64,000 bases of DNA from contig NZ_JANZKZ010000003.1 of assembly GCF_025770725.1 (NCBI RefSeq), positions 1 through 64,000 on the forward strand, given 5' to 3'. The position numbers and the translations under genes were made by a program. Of the stretch, positions 1 to 8,783 are shown in pieces. The first letter of the stretch is position 1, and each line of letters starts with the position of its first letter. This DNA is from Sulfurospirillum oryzae. GTDB lineage: Bacteria; Campylobacterota; Campylobacteria; Campylobacterales; Sulfurospirillaceae. Under the pieces are notes generated by a model. The model ran no database searches. It was given only the letters and a program-made list of their open reading frames with translations, and had not been told where the DNA came from.

Positions 1-267
1 GATGCAGCAAAGGGGCAGAAGTACTATCTTAAGTATATGAAAGATGGTTCAGGTATGAATGGTGCGAAATTCGCAACACAACACACTCAAGCAGAGTGGA
101 AAGCACTTTTTGATGGCAAAGCAGAGAAATTTGTTGCTGAGTATTCTAAAAAGTATCCAGGGTTAGATGCATTCCTAAAAGGCGATAAATTTGAGAAATT
201 TATGCCAGATATTAGAGATTTCTGTATAGAGTTTGCAAGCGATAGCGGCAACGTTCCGTCTTGCTAA
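1..267 (+). CDS. Small secreted heme-less cytochrome-like protein, copy 1 (5' end outside window)
   Basis: The reading frame is open from base 1 (Asp-Ala-Ala-Lys-Gly-Gln) to a TAA at 265-267, so the first in-frame Met at 37 is not the start; the signal peptide lies before the window. The sequence is identical to the mature part of the protein at 513-851. It resembles small periplasmic c-type cytochromes in tone (AAKGQKYY, SGMNGAKFA, DSGNVPSC) but has no CxxCH heme motif, so heme binding is not supported. Function unknown; the two Cys near the C-terminus could form a disulfide. Confidence 0.8.
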   Translation, partial: DAAKGQKYYLKYMKDGSGMNGAKFATQHTQAEWKALFDGKAEKFVAEYSKKYPGLDAFLKGDKFEKFMPDIRDFCIEFASDSGNVPSC

Positions 268-287
268 TTTTCTCCTAAAGCCTCCAT

Positions 288-322
288 GCTTTTCAGGTAA
301 TATTTTTATTTATCTGAAAAGC
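288..322 (+). terminator. Hairpin after copy 1, possible weak terminator
   Basis: GCTTTTCAG (288-296) pairs with CTGAAAAGC (314-322) across an AT-rich 17-base loop. It lies 20 bases after the stop of copy 1. There is no clear T-run behind it, so termination is uncertain. Confidence 0.35.
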
Positions 323-470
323 AATTCTAAAAGTTAAATAAAATTTACTATAAATTCCCCTATTTTTCAGCTTTAACTCTTTTAAATTAAGAAAAGTAAA
401 AAAAAGTAAAAATAATTTTTACTTATTCTCTCAGGATATTTGTTTTTTAAATTAAAATTTATTTTACTTT

Positions 471-479
471 TGTTATGAT
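471..479 (+). promoter_or_regulatory. Extended -10 promoter for the small secreted protein, copy 2
   Basis: TGTTATGAT (TG at 471-472, TATGAT at 474-479) lies in a very AT-rich stretch about 34 bases before the start codon. Extended -10 elements without a recognisable -35 are typical of housekeeping promoters in Campylobacterota. It would drive copy 2 and probably the porin behind it. Confidence 0.5.
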
Positions 480-512
480 GCTTGCATATCTAAAATTTGA
501 AAAGGAGAAATG

Positions 513-851
513 ATGAAAAAAGTCATTGGTTTACTTGTTTCAGCTTTCTTAGTTGTGGGCTTAATGAGCACTTCTGCATTTGCGGATGCAGCAAAGGGGC
601 AGAAGTACTATCTTAAGTATATGAAAGATGGTTCAGGTATGAATGGTGCGAAATTCGCAACACAACACACTCAAGCAGAGTGGAAAGCACTTTTTGATGG
701 CAAAGCAGAGAAATTTGTTGCTGAGTATTCTAAAAAGTATCCAGGGTTAGATGCATTCCTAAAAGGCGATAAATTTGAGAAATTTATGCCAGATATTAGA
801 GATTTCTGTATAGAGTTTGCAAGCGATAGCGGCAACGTTCCGTCTTGCTAG
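513..851 (+). CDS. Small secreted heme-less cytochrome-like protein, copy 2
   Basis: A protein of 112 residues with a classic Sec signal peptide (MKKVIGLLVSAFLVVGLMST, cleaved near SAFA/DAAKG) and a lysine-rich mature domain of about 87 residues ending in DSGNVPSC. The start at 513 is preferred over the ATG at 510 because GGAG at 504-507 is better spaced from it. No CxxCH is present although the overall pattern recalls periplasmic cytochromes. The porin starts 40 bases downstream, so the two are probably cotranscribed. Product function unknown; periplasmic location is inferred. Confidence 0.8.
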   Translation: MKKVIGLLVSAFLVVGLMSTSAFADAAKGQKYYLKYMKDGSGMNGAKFATQHTQAEWKALFDGKAEKFVAEYSKKYPGLDAFLKGDKFEKFMPDIRDFCIEFASDSGNVPSC

Positions 852-891
852 TTGTGTCAAATAATTCTTACTAAAAAAAGGTAAAAAAAAG

Positions 892-2355
892 ATGAAGAAA
901 ATCATCGCTCCACTGCTCTTAGGAGCAGCACTATCATCAGCGTTCGCTGCAGATGATTCACTCAAGCAAGAAGTAGAGGCGCTTAAAGCGCAAATGGCAG
1001 AGCTAAAAAGTGCTCAAGCAAAACTCAATGTAGATGCATTAAGAGCTCAAGTTTCTGAGATCAAAGCGCATGATGCAGGGGATAATGTCAAGTTTAACGT
1101 TGACTTTAGAACAGCGTATGATGCTGTTAGTTATAAGCTTAATAATGCACCAGATCAAGATAATGGTATTTGGACTAATAAGTTAATTCTTGGGATGGCA
1201 GCTCAACCTGCTGACAATCTAGTCTTTCAGGGAAAGCTTGGGGTATATAAGACATTTGGTCAAAATAATATGGACCAAACTAGTATGTTTCAAGCATTTG
1301 ACTGGTATGGAACTAATAAACCAGGTGATGACAGTATTAAGCTAAGAGAAGCTTATTTTATATATTCTGACGATATGGGTGATGTACATTATGCTGTTTC
1401 ATTTGGTCGCCGTCCATCACTTGATGGTTTTATGACTGACCTAAGAGCTGATAATGATGCACCAGCTTCTCCTGTTGGTCATAATATCAGTATGGAATTT
1501 GATGGCGCAAGCTTTAAATTTGATTTTGATAAAGTTACAGGTATTTCAGGACTTTATTTTAAAATTTGTTTAGGCAGAGGCTATTCGAATACAACAGGTT
1601 CTTACTCAATGAACTCATCAGGTGGATTTAGTCCAGCGTATGTTGAAGATAGCGCTAATCCTAATATGGACTTAGCAGGACTTTTAGTGCAACTCTATGA
1701 TAATGGGCAGTACAAAGTAATGGCAAATTACTTTAAAGCTTGGAATATGATGGATATTAATGCTATGACTTCAAACTTTAGTACTGGGCAAATATTTTTT
1801 GGTGATGTAGGCGATATGACAGGTGGATCGTTATCCGTTCAAGTTAACGGTATCGGCGATGGTCTTAGTGATTTCTTAGATGATAGTATTTTCTTCCTCT
1901 CTTATGCCTTTAATAAAACAGATCCAAAGGGAACACATTTTATTCCTGATGGAATGGGTGGTGGTGCAATGGGCACAGAAATGTTAGGATCTTCAAGTAA
2001 AGAGACAGGTTCTTCTGTTTATACAGGTCTTCAATTACCAGGTATTGCAAAGGGCCAAAGACTTGGCTTAGAGTATAACCATGGTAGTAAATACTGGAGA
2101 AGTTACACCTATGGTGAAGATACACTTGCAGGTTCTAAGCTAGCTACCCGTGGTGATGCGTATGAAATCTACTATAAACTTCCAATTGTAGGTAAAAATT
2201 TAACTGCGCAGTTGAGTTATGTTTATATGAATTATGACTATACTGGTAGTAATACATTCTTTGGTTGGACCGGAACACCTATGGATCCATCAACAGTACC
2301 AGGTGCTGTTAAATCAGCTTCTGATATCCGTGCTTCTTTAAGATATAAATACTAA
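892..2355 (+). CDS. Outer-membrane porin-like beta-barrel protein (DUF3373-like)
   Basis: A 487-residue protein with a signal peptide ending SSAFA/ADDS, then a short coiled-coil segment (LKQEVEALKAQMAELKSAQ, residues about 25-55) as in trimeric porins, and a long glycine/aromatic-rich region with alternating patterns typical of beta strands, ending ...RASLRYKY with the terminal aromatic residue common in outer-membrane proteins. This fits the large Campylobacterota putative porins (DUF3373 family). It would let small solutes cross the outer membrane; substrate unknown. It follows the small secreted protein by 40 bases and precedes a strong hairpin. Confidence 0.75.
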   Translation: MKKIIAPLLLGAALSSAFAADDSLKQEVEALKAQMAELKSAQAKLNVDALRAQVSEIKAHDAGDNVKFNVDFRTAYDAVSYKLNNAPDQDNGIWTNKLILGMAAQPADNLVFQGKLGVYKTFGQNNMDQTSMFQAFDWYGTNKPGDDSIKLREAYFIYSDDMGDVHYAVSFGRRPSLDGFMTDLRADNDAPASPVGHNISMEFDGASFKFDFDKVTGISGLYFKICLGRGYSNTTGSYSMNSSGGFSPAYVEDSANPNMDLAGLLVQLYDNGQYKVMANYFKAWNMMDINAMTSNFSTGQIFFGDVGDMTGGSLSVQVNGIGDGLSDFLDDSIFFLSYAFNKTDPKGTHFIPDGMGGGAMGTEMLGSSSKETGSSVYTGLQLPGIAKGQRLGLEYNHGSKYWRSYTYGEDTLAGSKLATRGDAYEIYYKLPIVGKNLTAQLSYVYMNYDYTGSNTFFGWTGTPMDPSTVPGAVKSASDIRASLRYKY

Positions 2356-2374
2356 TTTTATATCATCTTCCTAA

Positions 2375-2405
2375 GAGAGGTCATAAGACCTCTCTCACTC
2401 TTTTT
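2375..2405 (+). terminator. Rho-independent terminator after the porin, overlapping the Mrp stop codon
   Basis: GAGAGGTC (2375-2382) and GACCTCTC (2387-2394) form a perfect 8-bp stem with an ATAA loop, followed on the plus strand by a T-rich run (CTCACTCTTTTTAC). The stop codon of the convergent minus-strand Mrp gene (2381-2383) lies inside the stem, so the element probably serves both genes. Confidence 0.75.
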
Positions 2406-3187
2406 ACAATACTCTCATACATCTCTTTTGTCGTTGCCTCGCCCAAAGCCATAGGGATTTTACCTTGATCGCTTAGGTTTAAAATATCGCTTGTGAGCGG
2501 AATTTGTCCTAGAAGGGGAATATGGTAGGTAGAGCAGAGTTTTTGAGCTCCTCCACTTCCAAAGATGTCATAACGTTTTTCTGTATCGGGGGCTATAAAA
2601 TAGCTCATATTTTCCACCAGCCCTAAAATAGGAACGTGAATATCTTGAAACATCACAATGGCGCGGCTGACATCATCGGTTGAGAGCATTTGAGGCGTGG
2701 TGACAAGTACGACACCGCACAGAGGAAGCTCTTGTGCCATGGTGAGTTGCACATCGCCTGTTCCTGGAGGCATGTCGATGACTAAAACATCCAATTCTCC
2801 CCAAGCAACGTCTTCTAAAAACTGCATTAAGGCACTCACGGCTACGGAGCTTCTCCAGACCAGTGGCGTATCGCTTTTGGGCGTTGTAAGCCCCACACTC
2901 ATCACTTTAATACCAAAATTTTCACTGGGGATCATTTTATTCTCATCATTCCATTGTAATTTTTCAGCCTCAACACCTAGAAGCCTTGGAATGCTTGGTC
3001 CGTAAATGTCTGCATCTAATAGTCCTACATGTAAACCACTTTGGGCAAGTCCTACAGCAAGGTTTGCCGCAACGGTGCTTTTACCAACACCGCCTTTGCC
3101 ACTGCTAACGGCGATGACTTTATTGGCATAAGGGGCTCTGTTATTGGGCTTTTGGGTTGAGCCATAGGGTATTTTGGTTTTAAGCAT
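2381..3187 (-). CDS. Mrp/NBP35-family P-loop ATPase, iron-sulfur cluster carrier
   Basis: A 268-residue protein with the deviant Walker A SSGKGGVGKST, a switch-type LLDADIYGPSIPRLLG segment and VIDMPPGTGDVQLT, all hallmarks of Mrp/ApbC/NBP35 ATPases that carry and insert Fe-S clusters. Usual bacterial Mrp proteins are about 350-370 residues with an N-terminal MIP18 domain; that domain is absent here. I did not see the C-terminal CPxC pair usual in NBP35 proteins. The ATG at 3187 is preferred over 3193 because AAAGG sits six bases before it. The gene overlaps the end of the upstream unknown gene, implying translational coupling. A role in maturing the nearby Fe-S-rich respiratory enzyme is possible but only inferred. 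Confidence 0.85.
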   Translation of the reverse strand: MLKTKIPYGSTQKPNNRAPYANKVIAVSSGKGGVGKSTVAANLAVGLAQSGLHVGLLDADIYGPSIPRLLGVEAEKLQWNDENKMIPSENFGIKVMSVGLTTPKSDTPLVWRSSVAVSALMQFLEDVAWGELDVLVIDMPPGTGDVQLTMAQELPLCGVVLVTTPQMLSTDDVSRAIVMFQDIHVPILGLVENMSYFIAPDTEKRYDIFGSGGAQKLCSTYHIPLLGQIPLTSDILNLSDQGKIPMALGEATTKEMYESIVKRVREVL

Positions 3188-3545
3188 TTTCATCCTTTAC
3201 ATGTAAAGTAAATTCTCGTTTTAAGAGATAGGTTGTTTTTTCTATTTTCATAAGCCACGGTTGCAGTAAGAGTGCTGTTTTGGGGTAGTGCGCAATACTT
3301 TCTTGTAAGGTTTGCGCTTTGTTCTTTAAAAGATCACATATAAGCGCAAGAAACGCCTGCTCTTGTTCGGTCTCTTTTACATGTAAAAGAAGCGTTTGCA
3401 TTAAAAAGGCACGTTTTTTAAAAGGAAGTTCAATGCCAAGTGATGAACCCATCCTGATAATCTCTTGTGTATTGATATAACATCCGCAGTGAAACAGTGA
3501 AAGCAGATGCTTTTCTACATGTAAAGGCATAGAGGGCTGGTGCAT
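3180..3545 (-). CDS. Hypothetical protein coupled to the Mrp ATPase
   Basis: A 121-residue, mostly helical, leucine-rich soluble protein that I do not recognise. It starts MHQPSMPLHVEKHL, has a CGC at residues about 21-23 and no signal peptide. AAAGGA stands eight bases before the ATG. Its 3' end overlaps the start of the Mrp gene, so the two products are probably made together. Three of the window's palindromes (exact or one mismatch) lie in this short gene, each encoding Leu-His-Val. Confidence 0.65.
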   Translation of the reverse strand: MHQPSMPLHVEKHLLSLFHCGCYINTQEIIRMGSSLGIELPFKKRAFLMQTLLLHVKETEQEQAFLALICDLLKNKAQTLQESIAHYPKTALLLQPWLMKIEKTTYLLKREFTLHVKDENA

Positions 3546-3562
3546 AATTTTCCTTTGGCTAA

Positions 3563-3578
3563 GTTACATTTTCGTAAC
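3563..3578. promoter_or_regulatory. Inverted repeat GTTAC-N6-GTAAC in a divergent promoter region
   Basis: A perfect 5-bp inverted repeat, GTTACATTTTCGTAAC, lies between the minus-strand unknown/Mrp pair and the plus-strand rhodanese-molybdoenzyme operon, 18 bases before the minus-strand start. It looks like a dimeric regulator site. A TATAAA at 3651-3656 could be the -10 of the respiratory operon. The regulator is unknown. Confidence 0.4.
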
Positions 3579-3768
3579 AAATTTATCATACTTAAAATAT
3601 TTTACATCGTGTTAAGTAAAGCCACACTAAAATCGAGTAAATAACTAGGATATAAAGTAACACTTCAGCTCTTTAGGGGCTTTATAGAGAATAAAGTAGC
3701 GAAAATTGCTTTATAGATGGGTATTTGTGTCTTTAATTTTGTGTATAAATGTTACAAAAGGAGTTTGT

Positions 3769-4797
3769 ATGGGATGGCTAAGAGGTATTCTCTTTGGCTC
3801 TATCGCTGTTTCAAGCCTCTATGCTACATCAAGTGACATCTTGATTTCAGCAGAGGATGCGATGAAGTTAATCGGGCAAGAGAAAGTGATGTTTGTCACG
3901 GGTGATGACGAAGACATTTACGCTACGGGGCATATTAAAGGCTCAGTCGAGATGTATGCGCACCATTTGCATCACTCAAATATTACAGGCAAGATGGAGT
4001 GCGCACCGCTTTTTATGTGTAAAGAGGAAGCGGAGCATTACATAGGTAGTAAAGGGATTACGAATGACACATTGGTCATTGCTTATGATGACTTTAAAGG
4101 TCCTAATGCAACGGGTGTTTATGCGTACTTTAAAAGTTACGGGCATGAGAAAGTAAAGATTCTTAATGGCGGACGTGCGGCAATGATGGCGGCTGATCCT
4201 GAGCAGAAAATTTACGATGGCATCAAAGCGCAGATCAAAGAGGCAAAAGATGATAAGGCTTTAGTTGAAAAGCTAACATCACAGCTTAAAGAGCAAGAGA
4301 AAAAGCTCATCGTGCAAAAAGGAGCTGAGGTTAAGGGGACACCAAAGTCTTATAGTATTGATCTTAGCAAAGTGAATTACAACTACATTGCGGGTAAAGA
4401 TGAACTACGCAAAGCTGTGGATGATTTGATACAAAAAGGGCAAAAATCCTCTTTTGCCATTATTGATGCACGTGGCTTTGAAGAGATCATGGGAGAGCGT
4501 AAGATGGATAATGCGGCGCGCGGTGGACATATACCTGGAGCGACATTCATTGAGTGGAAAAATATGACAGACATGGATAAAAAACTCTCTTTTAAAGCGT
4601 TGGAAAAAATGCAAGCAGTCTTTGATCAAAATGGCATCACCAAAGATAAAACGATCTACGCTTACTGTCATGTGGGAGCAGGAAGAAGCTCACATATCAT
4701 CACCGCACTTGAACTTTTAGGCTATCCCCATGTAAAAGTGTATACGGGTAGTTGGGATGAATGGGCGAATGATATGAACTTGCCGATACGAAGATAG
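3769..4797 (+). CDS. Periplasmic tandem-domain rhodanese (sulfurtransferase)
   Basis: Two rhodanese domains, 342 residues. The start at 3769 is chosen over an in-frame upstream codon because AAAGGAG (3757-3763) precedes it and the result is a clean signal peptide (MGWLRGILFGSIAVSSLYAT). The N-terminal domain has no catalytic Cys (YDDFKGPNATGVYAYF at the loop); the C-terminal domain has the active-site loop CHVGAGRSS with Cys300. A charged, probably coiled linker (KAQIKEAKDDKALVEKL...) separates them. Such enzymes pass sulfane sulfur (or selenium) between carriers. It is the first gene of the molybdoenzyme operon, 8 bases before the catalytic subunit, so its substrate is probably connected with that respiration. 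Confidence 0.88.
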   Translation: MGWLRGILFGSIAVSSLYATSSDILISAEDAMKLIGQEKVMFVTGDDEDIYATGHIKGSVEMYAHHLHHSNITGKMECAPLFMCKEEAEHYIGSKGITNDTLVIAYDDFKGPNATGVYAYFKSYGHEKVKILNGGRAAMMAADPEQKIYDGIKAQIKEAKDDKALVEKLTSQLKEQEKKLIVQKGAEVKGTPKSYSIDLSKVNYNYIAGKDELRKAVDDLIQKGQKSSFAIIDARGFEEIMGERKMDNAARGGHIPGATFIEWKNMTDMDKKLSFKALEKMQAVFDQNGITKDKTIYAYCHVGAGRSSHIITALELLGYPHVKVYTGSWDEWANDMNLPIRR

Positions 4798-4805
4798 AGG
4801 AGAAG

Positions 4806-7676
4806 ATGATGATAAAAAGAAGAGACTTTTTAAAAATATCCAGTGCAACCGCTGCAATGATCGCAGGAGAAGGGTATGCGTTTGCCAAGACGGGTGTTAC
4901 CAAAATCGAAAATGCAAAAGAGAACTACCCCAATACCAGTTATAGCGAAGAGATGTACCGTAATGAGTTTGGCTTTACGTACGGTAAAAAAGAGGAGCAT
5001 GGCTTTGCGTACCACTGTGTGAACTGTCAAGGTAACTGTTCGTGGGAAATTTGGTCAAATAACGGCGTCGTTACCCGTGAAAATCAATCTTCACGTTACC
5101 CATCTATCAATGCAAAAGTGCCAGATTTTAACCCAAGAGGGTGTAACAAGGGTGTGCAACACTCCCAGATTATGTATGAAAAAGACCGATTGCTCTATCC
5201 GATGAAACGTATGGGCAAAAGAGGCGAAGGAAAATGGAAGCGCATCAGTTGGGATGAAGCATCCACTGAAGTCGCACAAAAGATTTGGGATGTTATGGTT
5301 GATCCTAAAAAAGGCCCTGAGAAGTTAATGGTACACGCAGGAACGGGTCTTTTAACCGAAGGTAGACGTGGTGGACCCTTAAGACTTTCAACACAGTTAG
5401 GTGCTGTAAGAATTTACCCAGCGTCTTACCTTGGAGATATGTTTAGTGGTGCAGCAATTGCCTATGGTGAGGGAAATCTTGGTTGTACCTATGACTTTAT
5501 GTACACGGTGAACACCGCAGTCTTTTGGGGTGGTAACCCTTCGGTTTCACGTATTCCTGATGCGCACTTTGTGTGGGAAGGTAAATACAATGGTGCGAAG
5601 ATCATCGTCATTACCCCTGAGTTTAATGCAAGCGCACGTGCGGCAGATCTTTGGATACCGATTAAAGCAGGAAGCGACAACATTCTTGCGATGAGTGTTA
5701 TCTATGAGATTTTAAATGCAAAGATGTATAAACCCGCTTTTGCAAAAACCTATACCGATCTTCCTTTTTTAGTGAGAGTTGACAACAAGAAACTATTGCG
5801 ACGCTCAGAGATGGAAAAAGCAAAAGATGAGAAAGAGCATCACAGCTTTGATGAGCAATTTTACGCATGGAATACTAAAACCAATGCACCCGCCATTATG
5901 CCCGGAAGTGAAGGCAGTGAGCATAAAACCCTGCGCCTAAGCGACTTTGGCATTGAACCACTTTTAGAGGGTGAATTTGAAGTAACGCTTTTAAGCGGTG
6001 AAAAAGTGAAAGTGACCACGGTGTTTGAGATGTTAAAGCGAAGCACTGCACGCTTCAGCCCTGAAGCCACACAAGCACAAACAGAGGTGCATCCAGATAC
6101 CGTACGCCAACTCGCACGTGATATTGCGCTTCCTAAAGTGGTGGAGATCACCACAGGATTTAGTTTGAACAAGTACTTCAACGGCATGATGTCAATCTGG
6201 AACATCGCTTCTATCTGTGGGTTAACAGGTCGTTTAGGACCTTATGGTGGGCTCAATACGGAAAATGAGTTCCAACTTAGCGGTCTTGAAGCACTCAGCG
6301 GGTTTAGCGGTAAATACACCGCGCGCTTTGGTTCAGGTTTTGTGGGTGAGTTTATTTTGGGCGATGGCATGAAGACGTTTGAGAAGTATTTTAGCGATGC
6401 CGATGTCAGACGTGCGCAAAATGGGATGAGTAAAGAGGAGTATATGAAGGTTGTTTCATTGCTTCTTGAAAAAGGCAAAGATGGCAAAGAAAAAGGGGTC
6501 AAACCTCATTGGACGCCTGAAGTGGCACTCATCGTTGCAGATTCAAAGTTTAGGCGCAACAAAGGTAATGATTATAAAGAAGCTTTTTTGAATAAGACCA
6601 AATACTTTGCGTATGTGGATACACGCATGAGTGAAGCGGCAGTCTATGCGGACATTTTACTGCCAGCAAAAAGTCACTACGAGGTGTGGGATATACGAAG
6701 TAGCCCTGGGTATCATCGTTTTACAAACTTAGCGCAACCGGCTAAAAACCTCAAACCTGTGGGTGAAGCGATGGATGAGTGGAGTATGTTTGCACTCATT
6801 ACCAAAAAGCTTGAAGCGATTGCCAATAAGCCTGAAAACAAAGAAAAAGCCAAAGTCAAAGATGACAAACGCTATGCCAAAGAGGGCTTCCATGACCTGA
6901 GTATCGTGCATCAAGAGTTTACGAACAATGATGAAGAGAGTCGCTCTGAGATGGAGCCACTGTTGGGTACCGACAAGCAAGCGGTGGAAGCAGCACTTGC
7001 TAACTGTGTGCAGTATGAGCCGTGGACGATTGAGAAGATGTATAAAACAGGGGGCTTTTTACAGCTCAATGAAAAAGCAGCCAAAAGTTCACCATTGTAT
7101 GCCGATAGGCCGTTTAATTCCAATGAAGATCATCTTTATAAATTCGCTCGTTTTGAGACACTCAGCGGTCGACAAACATTTTACGTAGATCACGATATGT
7201 ACATCAAAATGGGAGCACAAACCAATACGGGTATGCAAGGCATTCGCCCCGATAGCAAAGCGCATCCTTTTGCGATGCTTACACCGCATGCAAGATGGAG
7301 CATTCACTCCAACTACAAAACAAGCCGTACACTGCTTCGTTTACAGCGTGGTGTTCCTGCGATTCAGGTCAATCGTGAAGTTGCCAAGATGAAAGGAATC
7401 AAAGATGGCGATTCTATTCGTATCTTTAACGCTATTGGTGAGTTTTATGCAATGGCAAAACTGAGCTCCTCGTGTCCACCTGATGGTATTGTTTTAGAAG
7501 ATGGATGGGAGCCTTACATGTACAAAAATAAACGAGGGCATAATGAAGTGGTGCCAACCTCACTCAATCTTTTGGAGATGGCTGATGGCTGGGGGCACTT
7601 GAAGTTTGGAGGACTTTGGGATGGTAATCAATACGCCTATGATGGCGCGGTCAATTTTGAAAAGGCAAGGGGGTAA
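4806..7676 (+). CDS. Type II DMSO-reductase-family molybdoenzyme, catalytic alpha subunit
   Basis: A 956-residue Mo-bis-MGD oxidoreductase. A Tat signal (KRRDFLKISSATAAMIAGEG) shows export in folded form. The N-terminal Fe-S site is His70-X3-Cys74-X3-Cys78-X34-Cys113, the NarG/SerA/EbdA/DdhA/PcrA pattern, and Asp211 in SYLGDMFSG lies where the Mo-ligating Asp of type II enzymes is expected. The beta and gamma subunits follow directly, and a TorD chaperone completes the set. Relatives reduce selenate, chlorate, perchlorate or nitrate, or oxidise dimethyl sulfide or ethylbenzene; the substrate here cannot be decided from sequence. GAGGAG before the tandem ATGs favours 4809 as the start. Confidence 0.93.
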   Translation: MMIKRRDFLKISSATAAMIAGEGYAFAKTGVTKIENAKENYPNTSYSEEMYRNEFGFTYGKKEEHGFAYHCVNCQGNCSWEIWSNNGVVTRENQSSRYPSINAKVPDFNPRGCNKGVQHSQIMYEKDRLLYPMKRMGKRGEGKWKRISWDEASTEVAQKIWDVMVDPKKGPEKLMVHAGTGLLTEGRRGGPLRLSTQLGAVRIYPASYLGDMFSGAAIAYGEGNLGCTYDFMYTVNTAVFWGGNPSVSRIPDAHFVWEGKYNGAKIIVITPEFNASARAADLWIPIKAGSDNILAMSVIYEILNAKMYKPAFAKTYTDLPFLVRVDNKKLLRRSEMEKAKDEKEHHSFDEQFYAWNTKTNAPAIMPGSEGSEHKTLRLSDFGIEPLLEGEFEVTLLSGEKVKVTTVFEMLKRSTARFSPEATQAQTEVHPDTVRQLARDIALPKVVEITTGFSLNKYFNGMMSIWNIASICGLTGRLGPYGGLNTENEFQLSGLEALSGFSGKYTARFGSGFVGEFILGDGMKTFEKYFSDADVRRAQNGMSKEEYMKVVSLLLEKGKDGKEKGVKPHWTPEVALIVADSKFRRNKGNDYKEAFLNKTKYFAYVDTRMSEAAVYADILLPAKSHYEVWDIRSSPGYHRFTNLAQPAKNLKPVGEAMDEWSMFALITKKLEAIANKPENKEKAKVKDDKRYAKEGFHDLSIVHQEFTNNDEESRSEMEPLLGTDKQAVEAALANCVQYEPWTIEKMYKTGGFLQLNEKAAKSSPLYADRPFNSNEDHLYKFARFETLSGRQTFYVDHDMYIKMGAQTNTGMQGIRPDSKAHPFAMLTPHARWSIHSNYKTSRTLLRLQRGVPAIQVNREVAKMKGIKDGDSIRIFNAIGEFYAMAKLSSSCPPDGIVLEDGWEPYMYKNKRGHNEVVPTSLNLLEMADGWGHLKFGGLWDGNQYAYDGAVNFEKARG

Positions 7677-7679
7677 GTC

Positions 7680-8783
7680 ATGTCACAACGTCAATTAGCC
7701 ATGGTAATGGATCTTAATAAGTGTATTGGCTGTCAGACCTGTACTGTCTCTTGCAAAACTCAGTGGACAAACCGCAACGGGCGCGAATACATGTACTGGA
7801 ACAATGTGGAGACCTACCCAGGTGAGGGCTACCCTAAAAAATGGCAAGAACTCGGCGGTGGGTTTGATGAAGCGGGAGACCTAAAAGCGGGCGTTGTGCC
7901 AAGCTTGCAAGGTGAGTATGGTGTGCCTTGGGATTATAACCATGAAGAGCTTGCGAATGGGGCACAGCTCAAACCTCATGTGGATCCAAAATGGGGACCA
8001 AACTGGGATGAAGATGAGGGTGCTGGGGATTTCCCGAACGATAACTACTTCTTTTATATTCCACGTATCTGTAACCACTGTACCAACCCAGGGTGTCTCA
8101 GTGCTTGTCCAAGAGATGCCATCTTTAAACGCGATCAAGACGGTGTTGTTTTGGTAGATTTGGATCGTTGCCAAGGGTATCGCTACTGCATCGCAGGGTG
8201 TCCGTACAAAAAAATCTACTTCAACCCACGTATCTCTAAAAGTGAGAAGTGTATTCTCTGTTTTCCACGCATTGAGAAAGGCTTACCGCCTGCGTGTGCG
8301 CAACAGTGTGTTGGACGTATTCGCTTTGTCGGCTTTTTGGATGATGAAGAGGGACAAGTCTATAAACTCGTGAAAAAGTTCAAAGTGGCACTGCCATTGC
8401 GTCCTGATTATGGAACCGAATCAAACGTTTACTACGTGCCGCCAACCGAAGCGCCACCGAAATTTGATGCTAACGGGAAAATTATTGAGGGAAGTGAGCG
8501 CATTCCTCCTGAAGTGTTGGAAAAACTTTTTGGCAAAGAGGTGCATGAAGCAGCTAGGACGCTTCGGGCTGAGATGAAAAAGCGTAAAGAGACAGGAGAG
8601 AGTGAACTCATGGACTTGCTCATTGCGTACAAACATGAAGATATGTTTAGACTCGATAATAACTATTACGCTGAGTATGCTAAGTCAAAAGGAATGCCAG
8701 TCATCAAGCCTGTGGATGAGCGTTATCTTAGCGGTAAATACACCTCTAAGATGAAGTTTTTCACGAAGGGGGCAAACGCATGA
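7680..8783 (+). CDS. Type II molybdoenzyme electron-transfer beta subunit (four Fe-S clusters)
   Basis: A 367-residue NarH/SerB/EbdB-type protein without its own signal, expected to ride out with the Tat-exported alpha subunit. Four Cys groups are visible: CIGCQTCTVSC (residues 15-25), CNHCTNPGCLSACP, CQGYRYCIAGCPYKK and CILCFPRIEKGLPPACAQQC. The Tyr in CQGYRYC takes the place of a Cys (Trp in NarH), predicting one [3Fe-4S] and three [4Fe-4S] clusters. It would pass electrons between the alpha-subunit FS0 cluster and the heme subunit. The start lies 3 bases after the alpha stop and the end overlaps the gamma start (ATGA). Confidence 0.93.
   Translation: MSQRQLAMVMDLNKCIGCQTCTVSCKTQWTNRNGREYMYWNNVETYPGEGYPKKWQELGGGFDEAGDLKAGVVPSLQGEYGVPWDYNHEELANGAQLKPHVDPKWGPNWDEDEGAGDFPNDNYFFYIPRICNHCTNPGCLSACPRDAIFKRDQDGVVLVDLDRCQGYRYCIAGCPYKKIYFNPRISKSEKCILCFPRIEKGLPPACAQQCVGRIRFVGFLDDEEGQVYKLVKKFKVALPLRPDYGTESNVYYVPPTEAPPKFDANGKIIEGSERIPPEVLEKLFGKEVHEAARTLRAEMKKRKETGESELMDLLIAYKHEDMFRLDNNYYAEYAKSKGMPVIKPVDERYLSGKYTSKMKFFTKGANA

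Larger units (their letters stand above)
1..850 (+). repeat. Tandem gene duplication, perfect 266-bp repeat (1-266 = 585-850)
   Basis: Bases 1-266 are identical to 585-850, including synonymous positions; the copies diverge at the last base of the stop codon (TAA versus TAG) and share nothing obvious after it. The offset is 584 bp. Because the window opens inside the first copy, the true repeat may extend upstream and further copies may exist. Perfect identity implies recent duplication or ongoing gene conversion. Confidence 0.9.

Noticed and set aside
37-267. Short protein beginning at the Met at base 37
   Set aside because: The frame is open to base 1 and identical to the mature part of the downstream gene; the Met is internal to a gene cut by the window edge.
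3706-3768. N-terminal extension of the rhodanese
   Set aside because: No ribosome site; the start at 3769 has AAAGGAG and gives a clean signal peptide.
4806-7676. Catalytic subunit as a membrane-bound nitrate reductase NarG
   Set aside because: A Tat signal, a length of 956 rather than about 1200 residues, a secreted heme-b/c gamma subunit and no NarI-like membrane subunit argue for a periplasmic type II enzyme.
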